A DNA stretch of 64,000 nucleotides from Deinandra increscens subsp. villosa (GCA_039602395.1 JBCNJP010000023.1:88839578-88903577), one strand, 5' to 3'. Counted from the stretch's first letter, positions 1-12,985 are shown. A program made the numbers and translations. Notes: a model not told the origin generated them from the letters alone.

Positions 1-71
1 TGACAATAAAAGTGAAATGACTCAAATCCCATCTTCACATAAATGGGTAGAAAATTAGTGCATTAACTCAC

Positions 72-3000
72 CTGAGGACCTTCTGGGTCACTTAAAAGTG
101 TGTCCCATATGTGAAGAATGTCAGCAAAATTGAATTCTTGGGTCAATAGAAGTGTTATCCATCTAAATGCGTAGAACTGTGGATTGACCTGTCATTAAAC
201 AACCAAGGTATTAATAAAACTTGGTCATGAGAAGTCTAATATGGGAATTTTAATGGAAAAGGAATTTTAGAATGGTTTCAAATCTTGGTTTTAAAAAGCA
301 TGGGGCACTTCTAGGCTTCTATGTTCTGAAAGCGAGAGCATGAGGCCTTCTAAAGCGTTTAGGTCTCAAATGCCGAGGTGCGGGCTTCATGTACGGGAGT
401 CGGGAGGCATTGCTCCCTTTACAGCAGAATACACTTTATGTACGGCCAAAAGCTGCATCTCTCTCGTATCTTTTACATATCAGGCTTCTTATCAGTAAAT
501 CATTCATATTTTCTACAAACCCCAAATTTGACCATATGTGCATGAGGCGCAACCTCCAGGCCCTGAGGTGTTTTCCAGATCACCTCACGTGCTTTTTAAA
601 ACCAAGTTTCGAATAACCGGACAACTATAACAATTTCTTACTTTGGTTGTGAGTTCAAGATGTCGCCATAGCTCTTCATCGTGATGTTTCAAGAGCTGTG
701 ACATCTTTGAAATTGTTGAACGAATGCCAACAACACTGTTATCAAGTTGCTTACAGAAATTATCTCTACACCCACTTAATAACTCAACAAAACAAAAGAA
801 TGTGTCTGCTTCAGCATTTACCTGCAAAAGTTTTATATTTAGAAATAAAAGTAAATTTGCATATGAAGATTAGCAATTAGAAAATGAAAAGGCAAAATTT
901 ACGCTTACACTTACCACAAAGTCCTCGTTGGGGTCATTCTTGAAAACATAGAACAAGGGAGCCAAAATTTCATTCATTCCTTGAACATATCTTATACCCG
1001 GGTTCAGCTTTGCATATATAGTTAGAATATTTTTCAAAGCTTCCTGAAAGTATGAGACAATTTACAGGTCAAAACAGTCTGGGTGGGTTTGCACTGATCT
1101 CCTGATATTTTGTCTCTGAATTTTTTTTCAAGTTAACGTGTTAATTAGGACTATAAAAACGATAATATTACAATATTAATCTCAACCATTGAAAAAAACG
1201 GTTTAGGAGGTTGCATGCACTGAAAATAATGGCATTTTTAACCTGTTTAACACGGTCCCCTTCACGCTAACTTCTTTTATTAAACCGTTTGAGATGAAAC
1301 ACAAGAGACATGAATCCATTGGAAAGCACAACCAGTAAGCAAGACCGAGATAAAATGTAAAAAGATTTGAGTGGTTTACCTGATTAGCCTTTGCAGAAGC
1401 CGAGTCACCAGAGAAGAAATGCATGTCTGGATGTGTGCGCTTCACATCACGGTCTATCTGCTCAATGATCTCAGTGTCCTACAATTAAGACGAGCAATAA
1501 ACATCAGCCTGGTCATTAGATATAGCCATTTTGATCCTGGTCATTACATATGGCCATTTTGACCTTTATACATATAATTATGTTTTATAACTTTATCTTA
1601 AGAGGTCAAACGCAATTTCTTAAACTAGCTTAAAAGGAGACAAGTCGAACAAAATCGAAAGTCACCTGAAATCATAAAACCTTCTAAATCAACTTAGAAG
1701 TCAGACTTGATTATCACTGGAATGATAAAAATTAGAAATCACTGTTAACACACTAACTATTTACATGGACTAAATTTTTTGGACAAAATGTGTTTTCACT
1801 TTTCAATCAACCCATCCATACCAATATTAGCCTTTTTTACTTGTACCCAGCCTGAGTTGGCCATTTTGCTACCTCTACAGACCATTACATGCATAGGAAT
1901 CACAATGTTGGCTTTAAAGAAACTAGACTAACCAAATGCCAACCAGGGCTGTGCTAAAACAAAGCAAGCTAAGCCTGTTTAACCGACAATCATAAAAGAA
2001 TATTGACTTTAACTTCATGAAACACACTAACTAAATGCATAAGATCAAATAAAACTGAAAGTTTTACTCGATATCGCTCAAGTAAAAAACGATTTAATAT
2101 TAATCAGAAGTCTGAATATTCCCATAACAATTATTTAACATCATATTTGAACCAAAACTGTAGGCTCATTGCCTCTAATAAGATGAAAAATAAATGCTAA
2201 TATGTTTTCTGAAAAACCAGTTATGATTTATGGCAATAAATATCTATAGAGAAGTGGAGCCATACAATGTACCCTGAGTAAGAAACTCTTTCCTAAATAG
2301 AACATAGAAGCAGGAAGAAGATTTACATATTATCAGTATGCAAAAGCATTTGGATCCTTTTATTGCTCACATACCATCAAAGAATAGGGCTTACATAGTT
2401 ACATTAAGAATTAAAAAATAAAAAAATTGTGCACAAAAACATATATTGCTGAAGCTCGTACCTGAAAGAATTGATTCCAGACACTTGTTTTCCCTAGACT
2501 CAAAGGATGCTCCCCCTCAGGTATCTCTGACCTTGAAAGTAAACCCTTGTCTTCACCATTTTGAGAAGATGTAGACTCTTCCAATTCCCTAGTGATTTCT
2601 GTCTGACTAGCCACAGAGATTCAGAATCCCGAACTTTAAGCAATCAAATACAACTTTGAAAAGCAAATACAACTTCTGTGACTAATCCCATTATTTAGCT
2701 ATATACTTATTTATCACTCAGATTCAGCTTCTCTTCAAATAACGCACACTGCAATCATGAACTAAGGTCCTTTAACTAAAACTTACTGGATTCTTTAGAA
2801 GATCCTCTTTAAAATTCCTGTACTGAGACCTCTTCTTCGCCAATTCTGATGGCCAAAGCCCCTTGTCTCTGGGAAGATATGCTAACAACAGCTGTAAGAA
2901 TAAATATCTATCAACTTAATCCTCCCATTTCATAACATGCAACAGAAAATGAAAAAAAAATTGTTGTCAAGCAAAACATCGCATGATATTCATAATATTC

Positions 3001-4537
3001 CTTTTATATTTTGGTCCTTGGTTTTGAAAAGCACAAGAAGCTGCATTTAGGTCCCAAAGGCCAAGGCGAGAACTTCACATGGTGTTACCCTATGTACAAC
3101 TCACAAGCTTTATGTACAACCAAAAGCAGAATCTCTTGTGCATAACCGCCCTTAATCAAGTGAACCATTCACAATCCCTTAATCGTGTTTGGTCGTTTTT
3201 TCATATTGGCCTTCTACATACCCTAATTTTGACCGAATGCATATGAAGCACCCGCCGCAAGGCTCTAAGAGGTTTTCAAAATTGCCTCGCGCCTCAGGTA
3301 TGCTTTTTAAACCAAGATACGATCGTCAACTGAAACTATGATTTCAATGCAACAAAATGATAATGAGGCTCAATTCCCTGGCATAACAAAGCTATCTGTT
3401 AAATCAAACCTTCCACACAGTAGAACGAATGCCTGCTCCATCTGGAATACCAAGTGAAGCGAGTCTTTGCAGCTCTCCCATATTTATGGTCTTCCTTGAA
3501 AGCTACATTACAATGAAGTAAACATATCAACTTAATTAAGCAGCTAATTCAACAGATTAGTGCACTATCATTACTTAATTCTCTTGTTCCTTCTTCATTT
3601 CAACACAATTGCAATTAAATTACAATAACACACAACTACTGTTCTGATAAAAGTTGTATCTCAACAAGAACAAAGCAACATAAACCCCAAATAACTATAT
3701 TCACCTCAAATAAAAACATGAGAGTAACACTTTGACTATAATTTCGTATGTGAACAATTTCAACTGAAACTATGATTTCAATGCAATAAAATTACAATAA
3801 CACACAGCTACTGTTCTGATAAATGCTGGATCTCACCTCAAATAAAAACGTGAGAGTAACATTTTGACTACAATTTCGTATGTGAACAATTTCAACTGAA
3901 ACTATGATTTCAATGCAATAAAATTACAATAACACACGGCTACTGTTCTGATAAATGCTGGTTCTCACCTCAAATAAAAACATGAGAGTAACATTTTGAC
4001 TACAATTTCGTATGTGAACAATTTCAACTGAAACTATGATTTCAATGCAATAAAATTACAATAACACATAACTACTGTTATGATAAATGCTGGATCTCAA
4101 CTAGAACAAAACAGCATAAGCCCCAAATAACTAAATTCGCCTCAAATAGAAACATGAGAGTAACATTTTGACTATAATTTCGTATGTAACCAATTTCTAA
4201 CCTCTTGTAGTAGCTGCGCTTGGCGAGAAGCGTCCTCACGAGGACTAATTTCACCATCAGTACTGCCGCTGCTCACCAACGGATCTCTTCCTTCCGTTCT
4301 CGGCGCCGGTCCAGTCGGAGCGGATTTAGAGGGCGATTTGGTTCGGATTACAGTAGGAGACGGCGGTGATTCACGCGTTTCGTGCACATAGGAAGTAACG
4401 GAAGAGGATTTTGAAGTGCGATCTTCGTGCGACGGAGATTGAGGAGGCGACGACGGCGATTTAGGAGGCGGAGGAGTGGTGGCCGGAGAGGACCACATAG
4501 AACTGTTGAGCCACTCAGGAACTCGTTTGTTGACCAT
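72..4537 (-). CDS. TBC-domain Rab GTPase-activating protein (TBC1D13/Gyp1-like), copy A, 3' end off window
   Basis: Eight exons are visible on the minus strand: 4202-4537, 3410-3502, 2787-2891, 2462-2602, 1380-1478, 915-1043, 642-821 and 72-188. All have GT/AG borders and all introns are phase 0. The final exon, known from copy B, lies left of base 1. The N-terminal ~112 residues are Ser/Pro-rich and look disordered. The TBC domain starts near residue 113 (MGELQRLASLGIPDG). Both catalytic fingers are present: Arg239 in IDRDVKRT and Gln279 in RYVQGMNE. The family stimulates GTP hydrolysis by Rab GTPases on endomembranes; the Rab target cannot be told from sequence. By eye, exons 1-8 differ from copy B at about 15 of 1200 bases, mostly silently. 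Two residues change: Ser60/Thr and a Gly/Cys in exon 4. Confidence 0.93.
3720..4170. repeat. 131-bp tandem repeat in intron 1 of TBC copy A (about 3 units)
   Basis: A unit containing ACTATGATTTCAATGCAATA recurs near 3770, 3901 and 4032, a period of about 131 bp. A diverged related unit lies near 3332. The units are nearly identical to one another. Copy B carries more units of the same repeat. Confidence 0.85.
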
Positions 4538-4815
4538 ATTGGTGGATCGATTTGGTGATGTTAGCTAGGGTTTCGATGCACACAGTGGAGGTGGTGTAGT
4601 GTGTGTTTGTATGGTTTGTTTGACATATGTGCGTCTGGAATCTGGGCTTTGCGGCATCGTCTTCCTCGTGGAAGCGGGTCACGTGCTGAGTTCGTGTTCG
4701 GACTTCAAAGCCATGATTGATTTTGATCGCACTTTGGTTTCAAGTTTCAACACTCACGTGACAATTTTTACCGGAATGATAATGGCCCAATATGAGATTG
4801 TATAACAGGGTCCAA
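4538..4815 (-). promoter_or_regulatory. 5' UTR and promoter-proximal region of TBC copy A
   Basis: The first ~60 bp read as a leader (TTAGCTAGGGTTTCGATGC; the word AGGGTTT is common in plant 5' UTRs). The sequence stays very close to the matching region of copy B for about 250 bp and then diverges. I see no clear TATA box. Confidence 0.45.
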
Positions 4816-5009
4816 GTCTCATATCAAGTCTCATAGTACACAGATTTTTTAGATTATTTTTTAAAAACATGATTGTGTTTAACTTGAGTATTTAGTTGAT
4901 TGTAGTGATTTGGTCTAGTGATTACGATAAACAAGAAAATTGTATGGTTGATTGTAATGATTTGATCGGATGATTACGGCAAACAAGAAAATTAATTGTA
5001 TGGTTGGTG

Positions 5010-5210
5010 ATCACGGGCCTTCTGGCTTAGTGGTAGCCTGATGACTTCTTTTAGGAGTGGTCGGTTCGAGCCTTGATGTGTGTGTCATGGGACGGTCTAT
5101 TGTTGGGGTTTCCGTTTATGAGGGATTTTCGAGTTGAACCTGAAACGTCAAATAATCAGGGACGGTTAAAATCTCGTTACATAAAGACTCGAAAAAACTT
5201 AAAAAGATTA
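5010..5210 (+). repeat. tRNA-derived SINE-like sequence
   Basis: A box-A-like TGGCTTAGTGG (5023-5033) is followed about 30 bp later by a box-B-like GGTTCGAGCC (5063-5072), the layout of an internal pol III promoter. A related, more diverged copy lies at 63420-63610, downstream of TBC copy B. The boundaries are uncertain and no target-site duplication was found. Confidence 0.4.
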
Positions 5211-5439
5211 TCTGGTTGATGACAAAAAACTTACATTTTGTTGTTTGTGATCACCATCAAGTTAGAACTCCCTTTATAACGTCCCATAACAAATGGTCTT
5301 ACATTACATTAGATATTATTGGATTATTCTTACTAATTATTTAAAAATAAGAAGCTACTAAAAATAAGATATTATTGGAACAACTGGGACTATTGAAACA
5401 ATTATGGTCTTAGATTAGATATTATTAGAACAATTGGGT

Positions 5440-5967
5440 CCCTTTTAAAATGTGTTTTTGCATGGAGAGCCGGTATGGATTGAATTCCGTTTAAGTTAAA
5501 TCTTAAGAGACGTAGAGTGGGGATTAACACCATGTGTGAAGGTTACGAGACACGAGAAGAATCTATGGATCATCTTTTATTTCATTGTAATGTGGCTAGA
5601 CACATTTGGACGCTTATGCTAAGGTGGTGTAAGGCCTTCTTGGTGAACTTTTCTTCGGTTCAAGATATGATCAGTTGCTCAGAAGGGTGGGTGATGGAGA
5701 AGAAGGTCTCTAAAGTGTATCGTGGTATTTTGCTGACCTTGCTTTGGAGCATTTAGAAAGCACGCAATAATAAGGTTTTCAAGAGCATGATCTACGGGGT
5801 GGAGGCGATCTTAGGTGATAATTAATTTCTCTCTTACCTTTGGATTAAATATAGGAGAAAGTTATCTTGTATTGAATGTGATAAATGATGTAACTTCTCT
5901 TTTTTGTCTCAAATGTAATCTAGCATTTTGCTAGTTTTTTAATACAAGTTGGCCGTTTAAAAAAAAT
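5440..5967 (+). pseudogene. LINE remnant: 3' end with reverse-transcriptase zinc-binding domain
   Basis: The open stretch 5517-5756 encodes MCEGYETREESMDHLLFHC followed by ARHIW. This is the Cys/His pattern of the zf-RVT domain found at the C-terminus of plant LINE ORF2. An upstream stop truncates the frame. The tail (ATACAAGTTGGCCGTTTAAA then A-rich) is typical of a plant LINE 3' end. The 5' part is missing. A related sequence enters the right edge of the window beside copy B. Confidence 0.75.
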
Positions 5968-7087
5968 CAAAATAAGACCCTTTGTTAAGTGCTCGTATAT
6001 AGAGAATAATATTCACACACCCATTGCGTTGCCATCTCACTAAGACTTCCTTGTAGTGTCATCCCCTTCTTTCGTTAAATCCTTCTTCATCAAAGTGTGG
6101 TGATTCTACCCCACACCACCATCGTATTTGTCACCTTCCATCCCCACACTATCATAGTATCATGTTACCGGTGTCACTTCATCAATCCCGCACATAAAGA
6201 CCACTTCATCGTTTCGGGAACACCCTCTTGACAGATTCTAGCTATCATAGTTAAAAATTAATAAATTAAAAAAAAATATATCGTGTCAGTGATTTTAGTG
6301 TGTCCTCCTATTTTAATTAGTTAATATTTAAGATTGAAATCAAATGAAAATAAATAGTTGTAGAGTGTACGTTTATTTAAGAACATATTCAAGAATGTTC
6401 TTATTTCATGCATTGGTGGAGAAAGCCCCTAGTAGCGATGTTTTAGGGGCGCTGGCTCCTGATTGGATCCAAGGTGCAAAATATATGGTGGCAATCGAGC
6501 TAGCTAGTTAACACGAAAATCTTTTATTTTGACATCTTTCTTATACAATCATACATTGGAAATTGCTTTGGAATTGATTGCTGAATAAAGTTTACACAAA
6601 AATGATCTTCCAAAGTAACTCCCATGAAAGAGAGGGGAGGGGTCCTTCGGCAATCAACGACAATAGTGCGACTTGACCGACTATTGATAACAATGAGAGA
6701 AGATGCAAAAGATGGTATGCAAAAGATGGTATGCAAAAGATGGTATGTCAGATGCAAAAGATGGTAGGATAGAAGAAACTCATGTAAACAAACAAAAATA
6801 TTCAACAAAATGCTACTCAAACGGAAGGATCCGGAAAGGATGGGATGAAAAAGCCCCTGTAATATGTTCAATATATGATATTGCTCTTCTGTTCACCACA
6901 AAATGAAAGTTATATAATCACTCATAGTGTCCTATATCGGGTGTTACAACCCGAGTTTGAGTATATAAGAACCAAAAGGGCGTCCAAAACAAAACTAAAG
7001 AAACCGAAATCTTCATATAACCCTATGAGAGTCGGACATGATTCTTACAACTTTCTCATCTGACATTACATTGCCAAAAGAACATGT
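5968..7087. other. Intergenic, no gene recognised
   Basis: AT-rich DNA between the LINE remnant and the stop codon of ERD2. It holds three to four short direct repeats of CAAAAGATGGTATG near 6705-6760. The open frame at 6524-6871 (minus) has no recognisable domain. The last few hundred bases should include the ERD2 3' UTR. Confidence 0.5.
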
Positions 7088-10000
7088 TTACGCAGGTAAT
7101 TGGAGCCTTACATTGTTCTTCCAGCTGCATTTGTTAAAAAAAAGGTAGATGTGTCAGTCGTGACGATAACCACGTAAAATATCATCAATAGTCACAAAAA
7201 TTGTGTATCACTAGAATTGGAGGTGGCAAAATGGACAGTGTAGATTAAGGAGTCAAAATTTGGTTCATCTTGAAAATTTTGGTATGGGTCAAGGTAAGAC
7301 CGGGTTGAATTGACCCGCAAACACTTTTTTCTCTATTTTTATAAATAAGTAAGAGCGTTAATTATGATTAATAAACATTTTATTACAATAGAAAACTATA
7401 TAGACGAGTCGGGTGAGTTGGTTGATGAGTCAAACTGATACGGGTTGAAATCATTTATTGGTACGGGTCAAGGTAGACGGGGTCGAGTTGATTCGCAAAC
7501 ACTTTCTTTTGTCTATTTTTTAATTAGAATTAACAACTCAATTAAGATTAACAACTTAATTACAGTAATAAACTATGTCTTACTATAAAAAAGATTTAGG
7601 AGGTCATATGCATTAAAACTATTTCCATGACTATCAATCCATTCTAAACATTTGACTTGTTTCTCTCTAGCCGATTTCTTTTTATTTGAGCCGTTTGAGA
7701 TCTATCACAGCCCAAATCAACCCATTTGAGATCTATGACAGCCCAAATCAACCCTGTGAGATCTACCACAGCCCAAATCAACCCATTTGAGATCTACCAT
7801 AGCCCAAATCAACACCTTCTTTAGTAAACAGGTCAAAATTTGCAACATCTAATGACAGAATAAGTATCAGTTACCTTTCAAAGTAGTAATAGAAGAAATC
7901 AGCATATAGCAATGTCTGAACTAGCCCTGCTATCCAAGCTGCAACATTTAAAGAAGTATTAAGGAAATATTTAAGGCTCATGAATTCAATATGATTAGAA
8001 GCACTACATTTTTACATGAATGGGTAAAAAAATTATTGTGTAATTTAGAGAGATAAGGAAGGACATACTGATCCAATGGATATAATGAGGTTCAGTGAAG
8101 TAACGGTAGATCCAGTTCAGAATGTATAAAGACCGGTATGCTCTGTAGGAGACCAATAATAATTAGTTTCTATCCAACATCAAATCTTACAAAAAAAAAT
8201 GTACTATGCACCAGTATCTTAACAAATATGAAATTTGGATTGATAGATTAAAATTTCCAAATATCTAAGAAGCCAAAGATATTTAGCACTTGCTGGTTTT
8301 TTACTAGAGGTGGCAAAACAAGTTTTTTACTAGAGGTGGCAAAACAAGCAGGTCATGCCATGCATCAATAGAAACTCAGTTCAAAATGGAAGAATTCTTA
8401 GTTACACGTTGAAACACGCATGCTAGGTTGATAGGATACCTTCTCATCCAAAATTATATTAGGGTGTGTGTGTGTGTATGGTTAAGAGATTATATGGCTT
8501 CAATAATAATCTAGCTTCTTGAATAAAGTGGTTTTTTACTTTTATGAAGTTAAAATACCAGTTGGGAGATTGGTTAATCCCATTTGCCCCATTCTCTTTA
8601 TAGGTAACTAATTTTTTTTTCTTGTTTGCCCATTTGACACATTAGAAATAGAACATAACCTGAGTCAACCCGACCATAACTAAATGGGTCGAAATCCACC
8701 TCTTATAATTACAACTAACAGATTTATAAAGATTTTCAGAAGTGTATTACCCAAGAAGAAAAATGTATTGGCCAGTCAAGTTATCAATATTTCTTGTTCT
8801 TTGCAGCAAAACCAGCTGTGGAAGTATCGCAACTGCTTCCAGATATATAGAAAATGTCCACATTACCTGCTCAAAACACATTATAAAATTATAAAAACTA
8901 AAAGGAAACTGATTTGGCATAAACAAGGGCCCTGAATCAAGATCCTAGTCAATGAGCAGGAGACACCAGTAAAAATAAAATTTAGCTGGTTTTTTATTGT
9001 AGTAACGAAAACCTGTTACCAGAAAACTTAGGAGACCATGCCATTACCCTGCTAACCTATGAACTGGGTAAAACCGGCCTTCAAGAAGGGTTAAAGGCAG
9101 AGAACCCATGGAAGATGGATTTCACACCTGAGACCTCTGCTAGAGGTACTCAGTGCCTATAGATGCCCCAATTTACTTGGTTTATACAATGGAATTTTTA
9201 GGGTGACCTGGGAAAACATAACTGACTAAGTAGTATCTGACTTAGGTCTGGTGGAAAGAAGAAAAATTAACTACAATAAGTAATATCTAAATAGCAAGAT
9301 AGCTATACCTCTTTGAAAGTAAGCTTCTCATGAATAAACAAGGCCAAAAGTAAACAAGGTACTATCAGGAGATAATGGCGAAAGGTGTCTTGATCTTTAT
9401 CATATGATCTACGAACAACCCTGTGACGCCTTATGTACCATACGATAGAGAAAGAGCTACCTAAGAAGATTAACTTCATGATAGTATTGTATACTGAGAT
9501 AAAATCAGTAAATATATCCAAGTAGCGAGTAGCAAACACCAGTGCATAGAGCTCCTGAGTTTTCAATGATACTCCTGCATGTAACATAAAAAGTAAAAGA
9601 TCAAACACAGTTACATGAATTTACGGCCTCTATAGTGAAGATAGTAAAGTATCCAACCTACAAGTTCTAAATTTTGCAAAAGACATTAAATTGACAAACC
9701 CAATCACAATTGTCTCATTTGTTTTTACCATTTCCGGCCATTTTGGATTTCCTGGTTCTTGTAATTATTATTATGGACTTAGGGTTATGATGAACCGAGC
9801 CCTTGGTTTCAAGAAGCATGAGGCACACAAAAGCAATAGGGTCCCTTAGGTACGCGTGGTGCAAGGTACTGATACAACTTCTTTTAAATTTCTCATAGGT
9901 TTCTATCATCACGTATCCAAATTTTAGATACAACTAGTAACACACAGGATCCTTCATTCCCACAAGAAACAACTACAAGCTACACTTTATGTAAATAACA

Positions 10001-10603
10001 CACAATGAGAGGTCTAAACCTTTTCAAGAACTACATCAAGCATTAAAGGATGTAACATGGATGTAACACCCACATAAAGAACATTCCAGGTGCTACATTC
10101 ATAATAAAATGATTAAAATCCGTGCAGATGCAAATGAGGCGAATTCATAACGACTTATAAGTAATGTAGAACAGATAATGGGCGTAAATAGTGTCGGCAA
10201 ATAGCAGAAACCAACAGAAGACGCCGAACCTCTTCAGTTTAGTTATACGCTACCCAAAATATGCGTTTCTAGTTTCTACATACCAAAAAAATGAACGGCA
10301 TCACATCAACTCTTGATAAATCCGAAATTCTCATCACTCAGTAATCTAAAGTCTAGACAATCACTGAATCAAATCAGGTAACAGATTTAGTACTCACAAA
10401 CTCTCAGCATCCAAAAACCCCAAAATTCGAAACAAACAAGCCCTAATTTAACAAACTGAATAACAAGTAGTCATTAAACGAAACGAAACGAAACATAAAA
10501 AAGGAGGTTTACCGGCACACGATTTGATGGTGTGAATTTTGAGCAGCAACACTAGAACACTCGCCAAATGCGTCATGTCCCCCGCCAATCTGAATATATT
10601 CAT
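7088..10603 (-). CDS. ERD2: ER lumen protein-retaining receptor (K/HDEL receptor)
   Basis: Six exons on minus: 10513-10603, 9309-9574, 8751-8866, 8069-8142, 7875-7938 and 7088-7124. All have GT/AG introns and the joined frame is 215 aa, the normal length for this family. It begins MNIFRLAGDMTH and ends SWKNNVRLQLPA. Landmarks include SLKTQELYALVFATRYLD, VVRRSYDKDQDTFRH and RNIDNLTGQYIF. It is a seven-helix membrane protein of the Golgi/ERGIC that binds H/KDEL-tailed ER proteins and returns them by COPI vesicles. The start is set by the conserved N-terminus. I see no damage. Introns 3 and 5 carry MITE-like and tandem-repeat DNA. I cannot tell the ERD2A and ERD2B paralogues apart. Confidence 0.96.
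7205..7570. repeat. MITE-like degenerate repeat in ERD2 intron 5
   Basis: It begins near GGAGGTGGCAAAATGGACAG, a word like the end of the repeat in intron 3. A ~150-bp internal segment (GACCCGCAAACAC to TTACAATAGAAAAC) recurs once in diverged form. Ends and TSD are not resolved. Confidence 0.35.
7694..7815. repeat. ~33-bp tandem repeat in ERD2 intron 5
   Basis: Four near-identical units of TGAGATCTAYSAYAGCCCAA followed by ATCAACCC lie head to tail. One unit is slightly shortened. Confidence 0.85.
8305..8704. mobile_element. hAT-like MITE in ERD2 intron 3
   Basis: The left end TAGAGGTGGCAAAA occurs twice (8303 and 8330) through a 27-bp direct duplication. The right end reads CCACCTCTTATA, which is AAGAGGTGG on the other strand. 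No clean 8-bp TSD was found, so the element is probably old. Confidence 0.45.
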
Positions 10604-10990
10604 CTTCTCACTGCGTGTTTCGGGATCAAATGCACTGAGGAGATGAGATCAATCGGCAAAAAAACTCGATCAATCAGCTCGGAAAACACAATTTCAAACA
10701 GATCTCCCGGATCGATCCAAAGAGACGAAGATCGGATCGTTTTTCACCGTCGGTTCTCGGTGGTCGGTGTGGCTGCGTGGAGATTGGGGGAGGCGAGAGC
10801 AGTCGGGTCGGGTTTTTTTTGGTAAGGGAGGTAGCAAAACAGTCGATGGGGGGTTTAGGCGTGGCCGAGTGGTTGAGCAGCGACTTTCCCTTTATTTTTT
10901 TATCTATAGAGTATGTCACTTATAGGTCAAGCTTCCTTGGAAATGATATTACAAGAATGACCTTAAAGTATCAGGGCATTACTACTTTAC
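10604..10990. other. ERD2 upstream region
   Basis: It holds the presumed ERD2 5' UTR and promoter (transcribed leftwards), with moderately GC-rich sequence to about 10860. A short tRNA-Ser/Leu-like word, GTGGCCGAGTGGTTGAG (10862-10878), is not followed by the rest of a tRNA. I see no other gene. Confidence 0.4.
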
Positions 10991-11706
10991 TAGGGGTGAG
11001 CATAGTTCAGTTCGGTTTGGTTTTTTTGGCTTGAACCGAAACGAAATCGAAGTTTTCGGTTCCTAAGAAGAAAAAAAACCGTTCGATTTCGGGTTTTTTC
11101 GGTTCGGTTTTGGTTTGATTTCGGTTTTTTTTGTTTTTTTATTTTTATTTTTTGTAATATGTTTTTAATATAATTTTAAATATTAAATGTCTAATCTTAA
11201 AAGATGAATAAAAAATAGTATAAAACAAGTACCGTCATAACTATAGAAAAAAAGGTAGTTACGTGAAGCGTATGACCATACATAATACGAAACGACGTTA
11301 AATTTAAAAGTTTTATACATAATATGAAGCGACGTTAAATTTAAAAGTTTTTAACACTAAAGATCTTAACATAAACTATTAAGCGTTGACTTAAAATATA
11401 AATTAAGGGAACAAGGTTTACCAAAAATCTTTAAATTAAGTGTTAAGTGTTAACTTAAAATATAAATTAAGGTTTAAAGATTTACAATATGCTCTCCTAA
11501 AATATTAATTCACTTATTTTCCTCTCGGTTCGGTTTGGTTTTTCTAACGGTTCGGTTTTTTGGTTTGGTTCGGTTTGGTTCGGTTCTTAATTGACATGAA
11601 ACCGAACCATTACTTTCGGTTCGGTTTTTTTCGGTTTTTCTTTCGGTTCGGTTTCATCGGTTTTTTCGATTCCGATTCGGTTTTTTCGGTGTGTTGCTCA
11701 CCCCTA
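10991..11706. mobile_element. hAT-like MITE with TAGGGGTGAGCA ends
   Basis: The ends are inverted: TAGGGGTGAGCA at the left and TGCTCACCCCTA at the right. Both subterminal regions are dense in GGTTCGGTTT-type words (about 11010-11130 and 11525-11690). The core is AT-rich. The expected 8-bp TSD is not convincing. Confidence 0.6.
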
Positions 11707-11797
11707 GGTAATACCCAATACATACAATGATACAAATGAAAGGGTTAGGATTAGTTAAGTCAATTGTCATAGACCATGTATAATTGTTTGAAAAATG

Positions 11798-11809
11798 TAG
11801 GGGTGAGAC
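11798..11809. other. Interrupted TAGGGGTGAGAC end of another hAT-like repeat; last 5 bp are the TSD of element 1
   Basis: TAGGGGTGAGAC ends exactly where element 1 starts. GAGAC (11805-11809) recurs at 28203-28207. The sequence right of element 1 continues with ACCGGAACC and CGGTTCGGTT words, as inside other repeats of this family. Element 1 therefore probably inserted next to such an end. Confidence 0.5.
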
Positions 11810-12406
11810 TGTTGGGTTTGACAGTGGGATCCGGGTTACCGATTTTAATTTTATTAAAACCGATTTATTAATTAAATTAATTCTCAATTAATTTGGCAGC
11901 GGAAATGATTAAAACGCGGATGCAACCGTAACAGGATCAATCACCGGAACACGACAAACACAGAAAAAATATATTTATTTAAAATAAATAAATAATCAAA
12001 TATCTAATAAATTAGATATACCTTGGCGGGATCCGAGCAACCGCTCGAGACACCCGGATTCAACGGGCTCGCGCTAGGACGAACTGAGACGTCTGACTCG
12101 AACCTTCGAGACAGATCATCGACGGCGGCATCGGCATCGGCGGCGACAGGCGGCGGCGGCGGCGGTAGTGGCGGCGGCGGTGGTAGGGATACCACCGGTG
12201 GTGGTGACAAAATCTTCTCCGTCGGAATGCCCACCGGGACCGATCCCACGACGAACGACTCGCCGGAGATCAGAGGAGGGGCGGCGGCGGCGGCGGACGG
12301 GTAGAGCGGCGCCGGCCACGACGACGCGACCGGACGCGGCGGTCTCGGCTGCGCCGGCAGCGCGAGAACCACCGGTCGGTGGTCGCGCGGCGGCGCGTGA
12401 GCGGCA

Positions 12407-12439
<33 letters not shown>

Positions 12440-12985
12440 TCGGCTTCGGCTCGGGCTGCGGCTTCGGCTCGGGCTGAGACGGTTTCGCTCTCGAGACGGG
12501 CACAGACACTGGCAAGACGAGGATCCATCGGAAATCACGAACGGATCACGGTGGTGGAGGCGGGGCGGCGACAGCGGTCGGCGGCGGCGGCGTGAGCCGG
12601 CTTCGGCTTGGCTTACGGCGCAGAGAGGGAGGGAGAGGAGATTAGGGTTTTTTTTTGTGACTCCTTTTTAATCTATCTCCCTCCTCTCATTTAATATAAA
12701 ATTCGCGGACCGGGGCCTGCGAACTGGGCCCGGTCGCGATCCACCTTTAGTCCACCAAGCGATCAGTCTGTTAATCCGGTAACAACTGATCGGTTCGTCT
12801 TTTAATTACCGAGTATTTTGAACCGATAGATTTTGTCGATTTAAATAAATAGTTAATATTTATTTAATTCACCATTTAGTTCGTTTATTTCTAATTAACA
12901 ATTAATTAGATATAATAGTCCGTTGACCCAGGTGTAACTCTTACGGGTCAATATCGGTTGGGTTCGTTAATTTGTCGGGTCAGGA
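11810..12985 (-). repeat. 3' LTR of element 1, major part (remaining 16 bp at 21098-21113)
   Basis: It matches the 5' LTR at 27012-28202 over its whole length and is broken by element 2 after CAGGA (12981-12985). Differences from the other LTR are a few substitutions plus in-frame indels in the GC-rich trinucleotide stretch. The 169-codon LTR frame is also open here (12022-12528). Confidence 0.92.
12022..12528 (-). CDS. LTR-encoded Ala/Pro-rich frame (3' LTR copy)
   Basis: Second copy of the exon-like frame described at 27224-27730. It starts MDPRLASVCARLE, ends CSDPAK before a GTATATC donor, and is also 507 nt. The copies differ by indels of 3, 6 and 9 nt that cancel and preserve the frame. 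In the 3' LTR it would not normally be joined to gag. Confidence 0.45.

Noticed and set aside
6524..6871. Minus frame of 115 codons
   Set aside because: Hydrophobic low-complexity composition from AT-rich DNA with short direct repeats; no recognisable family.
7694..7815. Regular ~33-bp repeats as a CRISPR-like array
   Set aside because: Plant intron, contiguous repeats without unique spacers; a simple tandem repeat.
10862..10878. tRNA-Ser/Leu-like start GTGGCCGAGTGGTTGAG
   Set aside because: No anticodon arm, T arm or acceptor stem follows. A fragment at best.
12023..12671. Several long plus- and minus-strand frames rich in Arg, Gly, Ala or Pro in the GC-rich LTR segments (also 13530-13958, 20269-20697, 27225-27861)
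   Set aside because: GCG/CGG-rich DNA lacks stop codons in many frames. Only the minus frame with a true ATG, a matching splice donor and phase continuity to gag was kept.
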